Below are positions 11,042 to 24,805 of a stretch of 64,000 nucleotides of DNA, one piece after another. The number at the start of each line of letters is the position of its first letter. Position 1 is the stretch's first letter. Position numbers and translations under genes: made by a program. The DNA comes from Chaetorhynchus papuensis (lineage: Eukaryota > Chordata > Aves > Passeriformes > Rhipiduridae). The notes beneath the pieces are model-generated. The model was not told where the DNA came from. It saw only the letters and a program-made list of their open reading frames with translations, and made no database searches. Where the stretch lies: assembly GCA_013396525.1 (NCBI GenBank), contig VWYX01000748.1:108508-172507 (forward strand), given 5' to 3'.

Positions 11042-13412
11042 CTGGGAGAGGAAAGGTTGGTTTCCAATTAATTCAGACACATCCTTGCAACTCCTTAAGT
11101 GATCCATGCACCCTGCATCGCAATGGGGGTGTCCTTTCAGCACATTTCAAATTGCAGGGGTTTTTCTTGTGTCACATTTGAAGACTACTGAACCATTTTT
11201 GTACCATCCTAAGCCAGATAAACCATAAATACACACCAGATCTGCCACAGGTAACCAGTTGCTATTAAAATGTCCAAAACTATTCTTTTATAGAGTTTTA
11301 TATTAAAAAAACCCCACTTATTTGTACAACCCTTTTCATTAGAGGTTCACTAAATTTATTCTCTAAAGTTACTGGATTTGGAGAAGACTGTCCCATCCCC
11401 TCTACAGAGAAAAAGCAAAAAACGGCAAGTTAGAAATAACTTGAACTTTGTTTTTTTCACACTTTGAACAATTTGTCTTATTTACTACTGCAAACTTTCC
11501 TGGGGCTAAACAAAATGTATTATTTATCGAGTACTTTGTTTGAACTCTGTAGTCCCAACAAGGAAAATATGTGTATCCCAGTAATTACCATAGTCCTTCA
11601 AATTCTCATTTGGCTTCCTGCTGCTAATACTTAGGGCAATTCAGAAATTAGACTGATTATTTTAGCACTGAGAGCGCTTGAGGAAAACAAGCAGCTCGCT
11701 CTGACACTCAGCAACAACTTCAAATCTCTTTCTCTGTAAACAGCTCAAATTTACCAAGATGAAACAATTAAGTTTTGAGTAAACAAGCTCTTTGTCTTTC
11801 ATCTCAGAGCAATGGCCATAGTGCAGCAGGGTACTCACGGCTTGCTCCAAGCCAGAATAAGCCAGGCACACCCTAGAAACGAGAGGGTGAAAGACTTTTC
11901 TGGAGTGTTTTCCTGGGGAAGGATTTTGCTTTGATTTAGTAACCCAGTTGTTTATGAGAGAGCTGAACTGCCACTGCTTTTCCTGTACCACTGTGAATGT
12001 TGACCCTGGAACCATCCCTTGGTGACAGCACTCAGCTCATCCTGCTCCACGGGGTCTGTTAACAAATTCCTTATGCAATTCCTGAGTGAGCCTGCTCTTA
12101 AATGCACTGACTCACACCCAGCACAATCCTGAACTTCCATGTGCAGTTAAACAAGCAGTTGTAACCACAGGCAGAACTGCTGGGAACCACTCCTTCAAAC
12201 CTGAGACTCTTGTTCTAATTTTGCACTGGAAAACTCAGAAAAAGAGCAGCAGCCACCTCTCGTAATGATAAACTTAGCTTTCTTTTTATAAATATAAAGT
12301 TATTTAAGCTCAAGCACAGAAATAAACTGGAGAAGTCAAACAGTGTAACGTGCAGCCTGCAACTCTGTCACCCAGCCTTAAGGTGTATTTGTTCTTTGAG
12401 CTTGTCTGGGATAAATTTATTTCCATGAAATGTCAATGAACACAAAAAGCCAATTAATATCATGACTAAATAAATTATATATTTTTCTACATTTGTCTGT
12501 TCTCTGTGAGTGCTGTCTGGGACAGCAGCCCCATGGTCTATGACAAGGAAAAATGTTTAACCAGGCAGCAAAACTGATAAACTAATTATCATCTTAAAAC
12601 TCTCTATTTCCTCAAATCTCCCAGGCATGCAGCCTTTTATCAACCTGCCCAGGTGATGATAATGCACAATGCTAGAATTTGCAGAAAGGGGAAAATCCAG
12701 TGCCAAAATCCTGCAGAGGTGCTCATGGAATGATTCCTTTGCTCTAAAAATCACTGTTCATGCTCATGGAGATCAGGACCCTCTTCCCCTGCCCTTGGAA
12801 GAAGCTAACAGTAAAGGTAAGAGTAGGTAAAAACAGAATTACATTCTATAAAGTGGTTGCTCAATCCATGCCACCCTCTGCCTGGGAAACATCTAAACTG
12901 CTCCAATTCCAAATCTTTGCTTGAATACAACGCTTGTAGCATATTGGGTAATTACATTTCATGGGAGATTTGAGCTGTTCTGCTAATTCTGTTGTTTTCC
13001 AGCTTGCAGAGATCCTTCCTTTCCCCAAATCCTGCCAGTGCTCATAAATGCCAAGAAACTGTCTGTGCAGTTGAAGTTTGACTGTTTGCACGGCCCCAGT
13101 CTCTGGTTCATGGAAAACTTCCAAGATTTCCTCCCTTTTTATGTTGTTAGAAAAATATGGGTATTTTACTTTATCTAACGGTGATTTTATACACCCCCCC
13201 TTCCAGTGGGACAGTATCCTGGAGAGTTCTTTAGAACAGAGGAATTCTTGCAGCAGTGCTTTTGTGGCCTGGAAGCAATAAAGAGCTGAACCTACACCAT
13301 CACTTCTTACGGTTTCCTCCCCCCCAGCTTTCAAAGGCATTGGATTTGTTATATCCTATAAATGTTAACATTGATTTCAGCTCCCAGTGCTGTGGGGCAG
13401 CGCTGCACACAC
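11042..13412 (-). other. TBCD: TBCD intron W21-W22
   Basis: This 2.4-kb, mostly AT-rich intron contains no repeat or gene that I recognise. Confidence 0.7.
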
Positions 13413-13522
13413 CAGTTGGTGTCACTGAGGATGGTCATGGCCTGCTCCACGATGGCCGGGTCCACCACGTCGCCGTAGGTGAGCAGCATCTCGTACACCT
13501 GGCTGGCTGTCATCTTCCGGAT
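13413..13522 (-). CDS. TBCD: TBCD exon W21
   Basis: This 110-nt exon has acceptor CCCACAG and donor AACTG|GTGTGT. It encodes IRKMTASQVYEMLLTYGD and VEQAMTILSDTN, with a split tryptophan into W22. Human reads [20 protein letters not shown] and VTVLSDTAW. Its CpG-rich codons contrast with the AT-rich introns around it. Confidence 0.98.
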
Positions 13523-15088
13523 CTGTGGGCAAGGGCAGAGCCACAGTCAGGGACCAGCCAGAGCCACCCAGGCTGCTCAGCTGGAAGGGACCCACCAGGA
13601 CCATCCCCAAGAGTCACACCCTGTGCCTGGGAGTGTTGTCCAAAGCAGCCGTTGGTCCGTGACCATTCCCTGGTCATGCCCGATCAATGCCCGACCACAC
13701 TCTGAAGGAAAAGTCCAGCCCAATGCCTGAAATTCCTGAAATCCAGCCCAAACCTCCCCTGACACAACTTCAGGCCATTCCCCAAGTCCTGTCACTGGTC
13801 CCCACAAAGGAGAGATCAGTGCCTGCCCCTCCTCTTCCTCTCACAAGGAAGTTATAACTGCAATGAGGTCTCCCCTCAGTCTCCTCCAGCTGAACAGTCC
13901 AAGTGCCCTCAGCTGCTCCTCACAGGCTTCTCCTCAAGGCCCTTCACCATCCTCGTGGCCTCCTTTGGATGCTCTGATCCATAGGGAAGAGCCCAGTGCT
14001 GTTGCTGGTGCTGGTCCCTCATACTGGTTGTCCTGGTGGACACTGAGTCCCCCTCCTGCCTCCGACAGGGATTTCCTGCAGGAAGGGACCTCATGTGGGC
14101 ACCTCAGGGAATTTCATGTCACCAGCTCATGGAATTTCTGCTCCTACACTCTGTGCAGCATTTCCCATTGGGAAGGCTACACCTCTGTCCCTCACAGGGA
14201 ATGAATTCAAACATGTGAGACTGGCCCAGCTTGAAAGGGCCCAACTTTGCCAAAGGAAGACAAAGGAATGACAGGGCTATTTCTGGATTAGCAGTGCCAA
14301 AGCAAATTGATGCATCTGTAAAAATGAAACACTTTTGTGATGTTAAAATACCAATAAACCTTGGAATTGAAAAGATCTCTCTCCATTTCTTATACTGTGT
14401 CCCTTCAGCAAAGGATTCCTCATGGAGCAAGTACACACAATGTGGAAATGAAGTAGAAACCTGAAGTACCAAACTTTGCAGAGTCAGGGCTCCCTGGTTT
14501 TGTGCAATGAAAAAAACCTAACCCCAAGCCTTCCTAAATCAACAAAGATTTTAAAGGACTAAAATAATCTCATCGTACATATGATCTCTTGTACATACTC
14601 AGGTTTTTATGTCCTGTTAGTTTCAGGAAAAAGGTAAAAAGTCTGCTAAACCTTCCGGCACTGCACCAGCTTTTGTCCCACCTGACAAAAAATGTTTATT
14701 TTTTTTGAACCAGCCCTACTCCTGTGCTGCTGCTCTCAGAAATGTCACAGAACTGACAGTAACTTCTCTGGTTGGAGCTTTCAGCACTAAATGGTGAACA
14801 GGTCTTCCCAGAAACAAACAACTGAGGCACCTGCAGTGCTCCCAGTTTAACCAGTAAGGCCAGGAGGTGGAAGGGCAGCACGTGTGGCACAGCCAGGCAC
14901 GTGGCAGGCAGCTAGCAGCCTGTGTCGGGGGCAGCACTGCAGAGAGCAGATCCTTGAGAAATAAAGCCTGTTCTGTACATTAATACCTGCTGAAGAGAAG
15001 GCTGCTTTAACACACTTTGAATTATTTTTTCATTTGTAAAGTTTTGTAAAGAATAAAGTTGATAATATGCTAAGTCTTCAGTACTTAC
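13523..15088 (-). other. TBCD: TBCD intron W20-W21
   Basis: This 1.6-kb intron contains a CR1 fragment at about 13850-13985. Nothing else was recognised. Confidence 0.7.
13850..13985 (-). mobile_element. CR1 LINE fragment
   Basis: GAGGTCTCCCCTCAG, CTCCAGCTGAACAG and CCTCGTGGCCTCCTTTGGA in this order are the reverse complement of the CR1 segment reading roughly 'tccagaggaggccacgagg ... ctgttcagcctggag ... gaggagacctc'. The 3' tail is missing. It lies in intron W20-W21 in sense with TBCD. Confidence 0.6.
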
Positions 15089-15176
15089 TATAGGAAAGGG
15101 ATGGCAAAGGAGGAGAAACAACTGGAAGAAAACTTTCTCTCTCATGTCTCCTTGAAATTGAATCAGGCCACAAAAC
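15089..15176 (-). CDS. TBCD: TBCD exon W20
   Basis: This 88-nt exon has acceptor TTTTCTAG and donor TATA|GTAAGT. It encodes FCGLIQFQGDMREKVFFQ and LFLLLCHPFPI, matching human FCEMVQFPGDV and LQLCLLLCHRFPL. It ends on a codon boundary, 364 bp downstream of W19. Confidence 0.97.
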
Positions 15177-15540
15177 CTAGAAAATACCAGAAAAAAACGG
15201 ATCTTGTTTTATAACTGCACAAGTACATTTTGAGGACCAGGATGAAGATGGACATTGGGAAAAAAAGTGGGGAGGGGAAGCTGTGCTCTCTACAAAGAAA
15301 AAGTAAATTATTCCCTTTAGGCATCTTTAGGAATATAAAAATCTTAAAAGTTGTTCAGTTTTATCAGATCATATGTTTCACTTCAACCATCCAGAACTGT
15401 GAGACTCTCACAACCTTCAATCACATGTATTTTGTGTGTATTTTTCATTTAAATTCCACGTGAACCAGACCTGACTGTTGCATCTGGAGAGTTAAATATT
15501 TTTAACTTTCCAGGAGAAAAACTTGATTTCATTAACTCAC

Positions 15541-15630
15541 ACTCCTATGCTGGAGCGAAGCTTCCGGATGTCTTTGGATCTTTTGATCTCTTCTTTACAG
15601 AGGGTGAATAACTTCACTGGGAAGGGATGG
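15541..15630 (-). CDS. TBCD: TBCD exon W19
   Basis: This 90-nt exon has acceptor CATTTTCAG and donor GAGT|GTGAGT. It encodes HPFPVKLFTLCKEEIKRS and KDIRKLRSSIG, matching human [20 protein letters not shown]. The valine codon is split into W20. Confidence 0.97.
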
Positions 15631-18600
15631 CTGAAAATGGGAAAGAAAAAAAGATGAGCAGCAGGTTTCAGCAGAATTTCAAAGACACTTAATGGCTGTC
15701 AGGATGCCAAACATTGCAAGGCAAGGAAAGACACACTGCAGGGTGGTTTGTACTTTCCCCCCCACCAGCAGCTCAAGAGAGTTTGGCCACCAGATTCCTG
15801 GGCCTTTCATTTCAACAAAGGAGGGAAGAAATGAATTATTTACATTGCTACTGTTTGTGTGCTGAGGAGTGAACTTTTAGCCAAGCAGGTTGAGTCCATG
15901 CAGGATAACTGGCTTGCCATGGTTTGTGTTTAAACCATGTGGTATGATCAGAAATACTTTGTCAGGAATGACATTATCCTACAGCCAAATAAGTTACTCA
16001 GTCTGTGTGTCATCATGGTCATTCCCTAAGGTCTCCAACCAAACTTTACATAAAAGGGGACGAATGTTGTTCTGAACTACTCCACTATTTCACAGCCCAA
16101 ACTCCTTCAGTGATTCCAGACAACGTAATTAAACACAGGGCTTACAGTTCTATTACGTGTACAAGCCATGAAGCCATCTTTAAATATATTTAGCAAATTC
16201 TTTTCTTTTTCCACACAGTCTGGGAAACGTGATTCTCACAGCTCTTTCCCAGACACTCGTACAAACACAAGTACTGTTAGTTATTCCAAGGATCTATTAA
16301 AGAGAAGGAAAGAGGGACTAATGCTTTTATTTCAGTTCAAATTATTGAATCTTTTACTTGCTACACTCAAGGCTGAAGTGCCATAGGTGCAAAAGAAACT
16401 ATTTCATATTTGTCTAGTGAGCACAATTACTTCTAGGCTGCGTATTTTGGAAACCTCACTGCACTGTGTATGGAAAGCAGAAAGCAAAAATAGTAACATT
16501 CATTTTCTGCTAGCACAATTCAAAACTGTGGAGAAAAACTACTGAAGAAAGCTGGGTACCGTCATCTGTTGAAGGGCAGAACATTTAAAATAAGATGTTT
16601 ATAGGAGTGCTAAGATGTTTTGTCGAAGTAATGTGCCTTGTTCTGGAGAGTTTTCCAGACAAGAGTTAGTGGTTTTTACTGACTTTTGAAAAATTCGTAA
16701 TGAAATCCTGGCACGTACTGGCAAATAGTGACCTGGTTGAAAAAGCTGAACAACAAACCATGGTAAATCAAGATAAAGGATTCTACACCTGGTGGGAATA
16801 ACAGACATCTGCATGAATGAGTCCGTGTGCGTCTACGGACATGGATTCGTCTGGGTTGGTGAGGGAAGAGCTCTCTGAATGTTGAGGTTTGTTTTGTCTT
16901 TACCTTGGTGGAATTTCTCCTCCTCCCACCCCAATTACACAAAGACCCTGTGCAGACAGCTAATTGCAATCCCTGCAGTGCATGCCTGGCTCTCAGCACA
17001 GGCCAGGCAATACAGTGAATTACGTGAGATTTAAACCGGTCGAACAACAGGGACATCGCTGAGAAGGGGAACAACAAAGAGACCAATTGGAACAAGAGCA
17101 TCTGGAAAAAATTTAAAACATGGAACGTCACGAGCAGCATTTTGTGTTTAAAACAGATGCACTTTCCTTTCTGTTGGTTGCCAACTCTACATTTGTAATA
17201 ACCAAACCTAACCTATGTGTGATCTCAAATTGCTCAAATAGCTTGGCCTCTGTAAAGGAAATTGAGAAAATTCCTTCTCCTGTGTGGGCACCGTGCCAGC
17301 AGGAACAGCAGCAGCACTGGGGAAAGCGGATCAGTCTGAAGTCTCTCTGTACCCTGTAAAGGGGCACACATGGCACTGCCAGTGGTGCTGGTGTCCCTCC
17401 TCCAGGTGAGCTGGGTCTCAGCAGTGCTGCTGCCATCGCCGTGGAACAGCCACCAGCCACTGCCAGCTCTCTGCTTTATGGCTGGTTATGCAAGGGCAGT
17501 AAAACTGCTTAGAAAAATAATTCATGGGAGCATGGATGCATGGAAATCATCAATTGGAGATCAGTGGGGACACGCACTTTCTTAAAGCACTGCAAGATCA
17601 CCAGAAAAACCAGAATACATGGATGCTTCTGTTGAATGTGTAAACTACACACACGCGAGAGAGAGAAATGCCACTTACTACCCCAGAAAGCACGAGATCC
17701 TGAATTGTCATTCCAAGGCCGTTCTGTTTACATGGCACTGAGTATCAGACCCATCTTACCACACTGATAAGTAGCCAGCAATCCACAGGGCTCTGGACAG
17801 CCCCAGCACTGCTGGTGATCCCTCACCCACTGAAGCAGCAGGACCCTGCAGCCACAGGAGCTGTGAGCAGTGACACTCCAGTGCCAGTTTCGCCAGCGGG
17901 CCCGGTTTGCTCTCCTCTGTCTTTCCTGTCCTTGTCCCACCAGCAGCAGGGAGCTGCCAGGTACCTCTGTGCTCTAAGAGCAGCCACTGGTGAGTTCACA
18001 CCAGCCCAGTCTGCACTGCTGCATTTCTGAGAGCTCCGTTCCCAGGTGTGCCCGCTGCCTCCAGGAGTCCCCAACCCACAAACACCCCCTACACTGTCAC
18101 AAGAGCAGCTCCACTGTACTCTGGGATGGAATCAGGAGGGTTTGGGCTGTGTGACCACAGAGCTGAGGGCTCTGCTGCCCTGTTTGCTGGGAGGGTACAC
18201 AGGGCAGAGGGAGCAGCAGGTCAATGATGCTGCAGCATCACCAACACTTCAGCCCAGCACCCACCTGCCTTGCTGCTAGGAGCAACCTACTTCCCTCCCT
18301 TCCCTGCCTATCTTGGCACAGCTTGTGAGACTGAGGAAACACCTCAGGGTGACTGGGAGAAGGGCACTTCTAACCCAGAACAGTTCTCCAGTGCCATTCA
18401 TCGTGTAGTGATACAAACCATTCCTGTCAGCACCAGGCATGGGGAACCTCTCATGCTGGACAAGCAGGTTTATGTCACCTTAGGACAGGTAGGAAATAAC
18501 AGCCTGCCATATGCCAGACAGCTGCTCCTTTCCCTAAGCCAAGCACAACAGAGAAGCCAGTTCTGAAAGCCTTTTGATGACCCTGGTGACACTAAAGCTG

Positions 18601-21132
18601 ATTCATTTCCAACTCCACAGGACAGATATTTAACCCACACTCCTCATCTCTGCTGGCCAGTTCCACACACATGGCAAATCCACCTCCTCTGAGCATGAGC
18701 ACTCAAACCACGACAGTGGAGCAGGAACACCCAGGGGCTCACTTGTCCTTCTGCACAGAGACCACACCCCAGCCACACAGAGCTTCCCCAACACTGAGAT
18801 TCAGCTGCAAAACTACACCAGAAATACTGAGCTTTATATTCTGAACTGTAGGAGCTGGAGGGTGAGAAAAGGCAGGAATATGCCTGGAGACCTGTGCAAG
18901 GCACGAGTGACACCGTGTGGCAACTGGTTTTACCTGGAGCATTCACGAGGGTCAAACTGATCCTGCTCCAAATCCTGGTTAAATTAAGCACTGTTGGCTA
19001 TTACCCATTCTGGACTGCTGATGTTTTATTAGAAAACAAATGGGTGGGAGAGTGCAGAGTTTCCATTTCAAACTTCAAAATGCATTTGCAAATACTTTCT
19101 TACAATGCAACAGTTGCCTGTTGGGCAGCTGGTTTAGGTGTAATCCTGATGTCAGACATCATACATCCCAACTCCCTTGCTAAAACTGGTGAAAAAAAAA
19201 AAAGAGGTAAGGATATTAAATGGGAGCTGAACATCCCAAGGAAAAATACAAGCATGTATCTCAGCTCTCTAATTTCAGGCACACTCTACATAAAACCACC
19301 TGACACTGCAGGCACACGTGGCCTTTTCATGCCACCAAATGTCTCCATTCCCCCCCCTCCCCTTCCTGCCGTGTTTTCTCATATTTTTATGGAGGCTGCT
19401 CTGGAAAGGGAGTAAATGGTTCCAGTCCAGAGACCAGACCCAAAGTCAGACTTTTCTACTCACAAAGGAGTAGGTGGCATCCAACAGCACGGGCAGGCTT
19501 TGGAGCCAGACCAGTGCATTCATCCATAACTACACCCAAAGGACACTCACCAGAGTAACTAAATGCAAACATTACATGAAATGTGACTTTGGGCTCACCC
19601 ATCCATGTGCTGCTCCACACACAGAGAGCAAGGCAGAGCCCTGGGTATTCACCTGGCTCCCTGTGAAGCACCCACAGGAGCTCACCCATGGTCACCTCTG
19701 CACCACGAGGCACCTGCATTACCAAGATCTGACACTTCAGGAACTAAACTCTCCATCTTTTTAGCAGCCTTCCAGCTTCCCCCAGCTCTGCCCTTCCTGG
19801 GCTCTGTATGGTAACAAGTTCTGCACTCCAAGCCAGCATCTCACTCTCTTGACATGAGCATGATCCACTTGGCTGCTTCATTATTAATTTTCTTTTTCAG
19901 TTTCATCATCAAACTGGAGGCAAAAACATCTGGATCAGCTTCAAAATCTTTCCCCCCATAACAGCCCTGGATTTTATTTCAGGTCTTTCACACAAAGCAT
20001 CACAATGGCACCACAGGGTTGAGTCTGAGTCACTCACACAGCAAAGGCATTGCTGCTACCACTTGATTTCTGTTCAGTGACCTGGGACATGGGAGACAAG
20101 ACTTTAACTGGAATTTCCACCCCTAATCTCTCACCCTTCTCAGCAGGGATGACTGGAACCTGTGTGGAAGCCCCAGATCACTGGCACGATTACCAAACTG
20201 AACAAGTAATATTCACTCCATGTGTCTTTGACTCACTTTAAATTCCCATTCCAACAGGGACTGCCAAATGCAATTTAAGAAATATTATCTAAACCCACAC
20301 TTCAAGACAAGAGTAGTCTCAACCAAAACTTTTAGATTGATGAAGGCTTTTCAGATGTATCTGCTGTGAGCAATTCTTGAATCAACAGATTCCCAATCCA
20401 GCATGTGTGCTTGCAGGATCCACATTGCACAACTCTGTAAATACCTGCAGATGTGCCAAGAGGCTGCCTGGGAGAGCTTGTGGAATAGATTTTAATATTA
20501 CTGAAATTAAAATCACTCTTTTCTGAAACATCTGCAAAAACCCCATGATTTCACACTGGAATATCTCACTCGTGTTTATCCGTTCCTAAACTGAACACTT
20601 TCCACAAGACTGAACTCAGGGTGGAAGAGCTGGGACAGGTCTTTTTTATTATTCTTATTGAAATCTTAATTAAGGTCTTTGGAGATATTCACATCAACCA
20701 AAGCAGTGGGGCCGGGGGAGCTATAGCTGGTAGGCACAGAGGGTTCTGCAGCACCACACAGGGACCCTGCCAGTGCATAAGGCTTCCAGTAAAGCAAGGC
20801 CTGTACTGCAACCAGCAGGGATTTAGGAAGCTGGAAAACCAAAGAACAGATCTGATACTGGTCCAAGATTGCCAGGTGAAACATGCAAATTGCATTTGAT
20901 TAATGCCCTGGCTGTCAAACAATGAACAAGTAATGAACTTCTACATGGACATGAGAATCAAGGATTTTATCAAACCCTGTCAAGGCTGTTTGTCCCACTT
21001 CAGGAAAATTAAAGCCTGGCAATAAAGACTCACACTCAGAGCCCTGTGCACCCACCCAGCAGCAGCCAGGGCAAGATTTAAGAGCCCTGTTGCCCAGTGA
21101 GAAATAAACCAAAGAGACTTCCAGCAACTTAC
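15631..21132 (-). other. TBCD: TBCD intron W18-W19
   Basis: This 5.5-kb intron shows no transposon, RNA gene or coding exon that I can support. A run of 12 A at 19192-19203 is the only simple feature. It contains several open frames of 60-170 codons with no recognisable family. Confidence 0.65.
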
Positions 21133-21210
21133 TTCTCCTGCTCAGTGAACATATCAAAACAGCCATTCGCCAGCATCTGGTCCAGCATTGTCAGGAGAGG
21201 CACAGACACC
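21133..21210 (-). CDS. TBCD: TBCD exon W18
   Basis: This 78-nt exon has acceptor TTTCCTCAG and donor GAGAA|GTAAGT. It encodes VSVPLLTMLDQMLANGCF then DMFTEQE, matching human [20 protein letters not shown]. It completes an arginine codon and starts an asparagine codon completed in W19. Confidence 0.98.
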
Positions 21211-21611
21211 CTGAGGAAAGAAAATGATTCAACAAGGTAAATACACTTCTTGGCATACAGATATGTACTATTTTTAATCAGAAGCAAAGAAAGAAACTTC
21301 CTATGTACCTACACACATGTAAATTAGAGCTCTGATTTACACAGAGGAGGGTTGCTCAGTAACTTGTGTGTGTTGGCTGAACAGGGACATTCCCTGCCAG
21401 CCAAAACGAAAAAACCTAATTAACAACACACCCACTTTACATGTGCAGGGTCCCGAAAACACAATTGACAGTATTAGAAAATATTTATTTTCTGTATTCC
21501 ACAGACTGTCAGAAGTTACAGCACCAAATGAACCAGCACATGTCAGCTGGAATAACCATGGCCATGTTTTCATTGCAACACTTGAGACAAGAAACAAAAT
21601 AAAAATACAGC

Positions 21612-21875
21612 AGTGATAGAACAAGGGGGAATGGCTTCAAACTGAAAAAGAATAGGGTTAGATGGGATTTTGGGAAGAAATTCTTCCCTGTGAGGGTGGG
21701 GAGGCCCTGGCACAGGCTGCCCAGAGAAGCTGTGGCTGCCCCATCCCTGGAAGTGTCCAAGGCTGGGTTGGATGGGGCTTGGAGCAACCTGGGGTAGTGG
21801 AAGGTGTCCCTGCCCTTGACAGGGGACTGGAACGGGATGAGCTTTGAGTCCCTTACAACCCAAACCATTCTAAGA
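21612..21875 (+). mobile_element. CR1 LINE 3' tail
   Basis: The segment runs from GATAGAACAAGGGGGAATGG through GAAATTCTTCCCTGTGAGGG, CACAGGCTGCCCAGAGAA, GCCCCATCCCTGGAAGTGTC and GGAGCAACCTGG to CCCAAACCATTCTAAGA. This is the standard order of a CR1 3' end. It is antisense to TBCD in intron W17-W18. Confidence 0.9.
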
Positions 21876-22076
21876 TCTTAAAACCTGAATACACAAAATA
21901 TTTTGCCATCGCTCCTTGGTTATACATTTTACCATAGGTCCTGCTGTACCAAACAGCTCTATTAAGGCAAATGGATGTGCCTTGGGCATGCCCCATCTAG
22001 GCAGATTTCAACACATGTGTCACACATCTGACTTCCAAAAGCTGTTAAAGGGGAAAAAGCCGTGGAAATCTATTAC

Positions 22077-22198
22077 CGGTCATTCCGCAGGTTGTCCTCA
22101 AAGACCTTTAGCAGCGTCTCACAAAAACTCTCCAAAGCACTGGGATCACTCTGGATTTTCTTCATGTAGTCAAACAGGCTCTGGGCAGAGTATCTGAG
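22077..22198 (-). CDS. TBCD: TBCD exon W17
   Basis: This 122-nt exon has acceptor GTTGCAG and donor ACCG|GTAATA. It encodes LRYSAQSLFDYMKKIQSD and ESFCETLLKVFEDNLRND, matching human [20 protein letters not shown] and TLLQIFEDNLLNE. It is flanked on both sides by same-orientation CR1 tails. Its length is not a multiple of three. Confidence 0.98.
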
Positions 22199-22855
22199 CT
22201 GCAACAGAAGGAACCTCCAGTGAAGGACAGGTCAAAACACCCTGCCACACACAAACAGGGGCTACAGGACTGCCCTGTCCCACCCCAGCTGAGCACAGCT
22301 GCACTGGGAACACTCCCCCAACAGCGGCCACGGGCATAAATCAGTAACAACACCCAACAGGACCATGGCTGTTCTACCTTCACTAACCCATTTTCAAGGA
22401 AGGTTGGGGTTTTTTTTCCTTTTTAAGTTTGCCACTGCAGACAAAAGACCACATTAAAGGTTCATTGTTTTCCTCCTCTCAAAATAAAATATCCTCAAAC
22501 TGCTATGATTATCCTGCTTCACCTCAAATAATAATACTGTTATGAATCTGAAGGTGAAAGAGGACACCAGGACCTCACCAAGCAGTGTTTATTAAACAGC
22601 TGATGGAGCTGAATCATACAGAAAAGCTCTTGGGCTACACAAACCACCAGCAAAGTCAGGTTAAAAATTACACACAACTCCAAAAGAAATAATGACTGTT
22701 GGTTTAACTGCATTAAGCTAATCAGCCAGCTTAGCAAGATGGCACAGGAGGGATCAGTGCTGCTGCTCAAGGCTCAGCTGGACAGAGTCCATTGGGTCCC
22801 ACTGGCCATGAACCATCACAGGCTGCAGCGTCACTCACTTTAGAGGTCCCCACAC

Positions 22856-23082
22856 TTTAGATGGGATATGGGGAAGAAATTCTTCCCTGTGAGGGTGGGG
22901 AGGTGCTGGCACAGGCTGCCCAGAGAAACTGTGGCTGCCCCATCCCTGGAGTGTCCAAGGCCAGGCTGGAGGGGCTTGGAGCAACCTGGGATAGGGGAAG
23001 GTGTCCCTGCCTGTAGCTGGGGATGGAATAGGGTGAGTTTTAAGGTTCCTTGCAGCCCAAACCACTCCCTGATTCCATGATC
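22856..23082 (+). mobile_element. CR1 LINE 3' tail (second copy)
   Basis: It shares the same ordered blocks as the copy at 21612-21875, with long identical stretches from GGGAAGAAATTC through GGTGGGGAGG and CACAGGCTGCCCAGAGAA. It ends CACTCCCTGATTCCATGAT, close to the CR1 terminal octamer repeat. It has the same orientation and sits on the other side of exon W17. Confidence 0.9.
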
Positions 23083-24805
23083 CCCAGGAGCCACTGTGCT
23101 TGCCAGGCCAGCTGCTTCCTCACAGAGCTGCCATCTGGGAGTAGAGCAGGCACAGCCTCTGTGGGATCCCCCTTCCCTCAGTGGCCTGACCATTTTATCA
23201 AGGAAAGAACATAAAATACTAGATGAGTATGAGAAATGTCACAAGTGTCTTCCCAAAAGCAAATGAGAGGGATCTCTATTTAAACATTTTATCTAACAAA
23301 CCTCATATCAGTAACATTTATGGGTGCATCAGTACACAAGAACAAGAAACATTTTAGCCTTGGCTCAAATCGCTGAACTATTTTTCTGAAGCTTTAGCCT
23401 GAAAACAGCACAGCCCTGCAATCCTGGGAAGCAGCACAGTCTGCAACCTTAACACTTTGTTCTGTACTGAAACATCCTGGGCAACACAGGAGCAGAAATA
23501 TTACTTTAAAAAGATCAAGCAATGTGGAGAAATTATTCAGTTATTCTGAGTTTTGAAATGACAGCCAAATCTCAGTGAAATCTGCACAAGGCAGCTACAC
23601 TGAACTGACCCCAGTGTGGTTCTTTCACACTCCAAAAGCAACACTGATGTGTGTCCCAGTGTGCCCAGTATAAACTGGATCCTGACACTGAAAGGTCTTC
23701 ACAGGATATACAATTGTAAGAGAGATTTCATGAAAATTTAAAACCTGCTTAATTATTATATACTACCCTTTGAAATAATCGGTGCATTTAAGACTATTAT
23801 AAATAAAGAAGAAATATTTTGTCTTAACACCTTCCATGAGCAGAGATCAGCAATAAGCAGAAGAAATCCCATCTCAGAAAAAAATCTTAGGTGGTGTCAT
23901 TTTCTCTCCTATTTCTTTTGTCTCTTAAACTACCTCATAGATCTCACACCTTTTTTTTTTTTTTGAAGGAAGCTGAATGACTCAGTGCTTTCCCTGCAGA
24001 TCCAAATGACTTGAAAAGGCAAGAAAGGGCATGACAGAAAAGAGCAATGAGCACAGCTTCAGGTGGGGTGCTCCAGAGCTGTGCCAAACCAAGGCAGAGC
24101 AGCAGGATATCAGAAACACTGGAGAATGAGGACAGCAAGTAATTAAACAATACAAAAGTACAGGTGTGGATAATCCATCATGTAACTGCTTGGGAGACTG
24201 ACAAATGGGGCATTTTCCCAACAGTGAGCATAGAGCATAGGAATTGTACTGGAAGAAATTCCAGCATAACAAGGGAACATGACATGAACAGGTTAAATCC
24301 CCATTTCCTCCTCAGGTGAACTCCTTTTGTTCTAGCCTCAGTATCTGAGCTATAATCTTAACTACTCCTGAGTATCTGCAGAGAAGAATATTTCCAAATG
24401 TCTTCCCCATCTATGCAGAGCACAAACTCACACTACATCAAATGTGTGACATTTACCTTTCCCTGGGGTTCCACAAGGACTGGGAAAGGAAATTAGGAGG
24501 TTAATGGGCTGGAACTGGGACAACTTTGGATACGAACTTAAGAGGAGGCCTGAGAATGACCTCGTTCTTATGAAACAGCAAAGCCAGGGTTTGCCAAGGC
24601 ATGACTCTCCCACACTGAAGCCAAGAGCAGATCCTGCAGCGACAGGCAATGCATGATACCGGAACAGAGCTCAGAGGCACCGAGCACCTGAGCACAGAAT
24701 TCAAGTGCTGAAGATTCAACCTCCTGAACCAGGGGACAAGTATGAGGAAGTGCAGCTCCAGTAAGCAGAGGTGTACTTGCAGCTCTGGGCAGGTGCCTGG
24801 TGTAG

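Noticed and set aside
13256..13705. A 149-codon + strand frame
   Set aside because: It is an antisense shadow of TBCD exon W21 and its flanks.
18894..19415. A 173-codon + strand frame in TBCD intron W18-W19
   Set aside because: There is no recognisable family, and no splice or conservation evidence.
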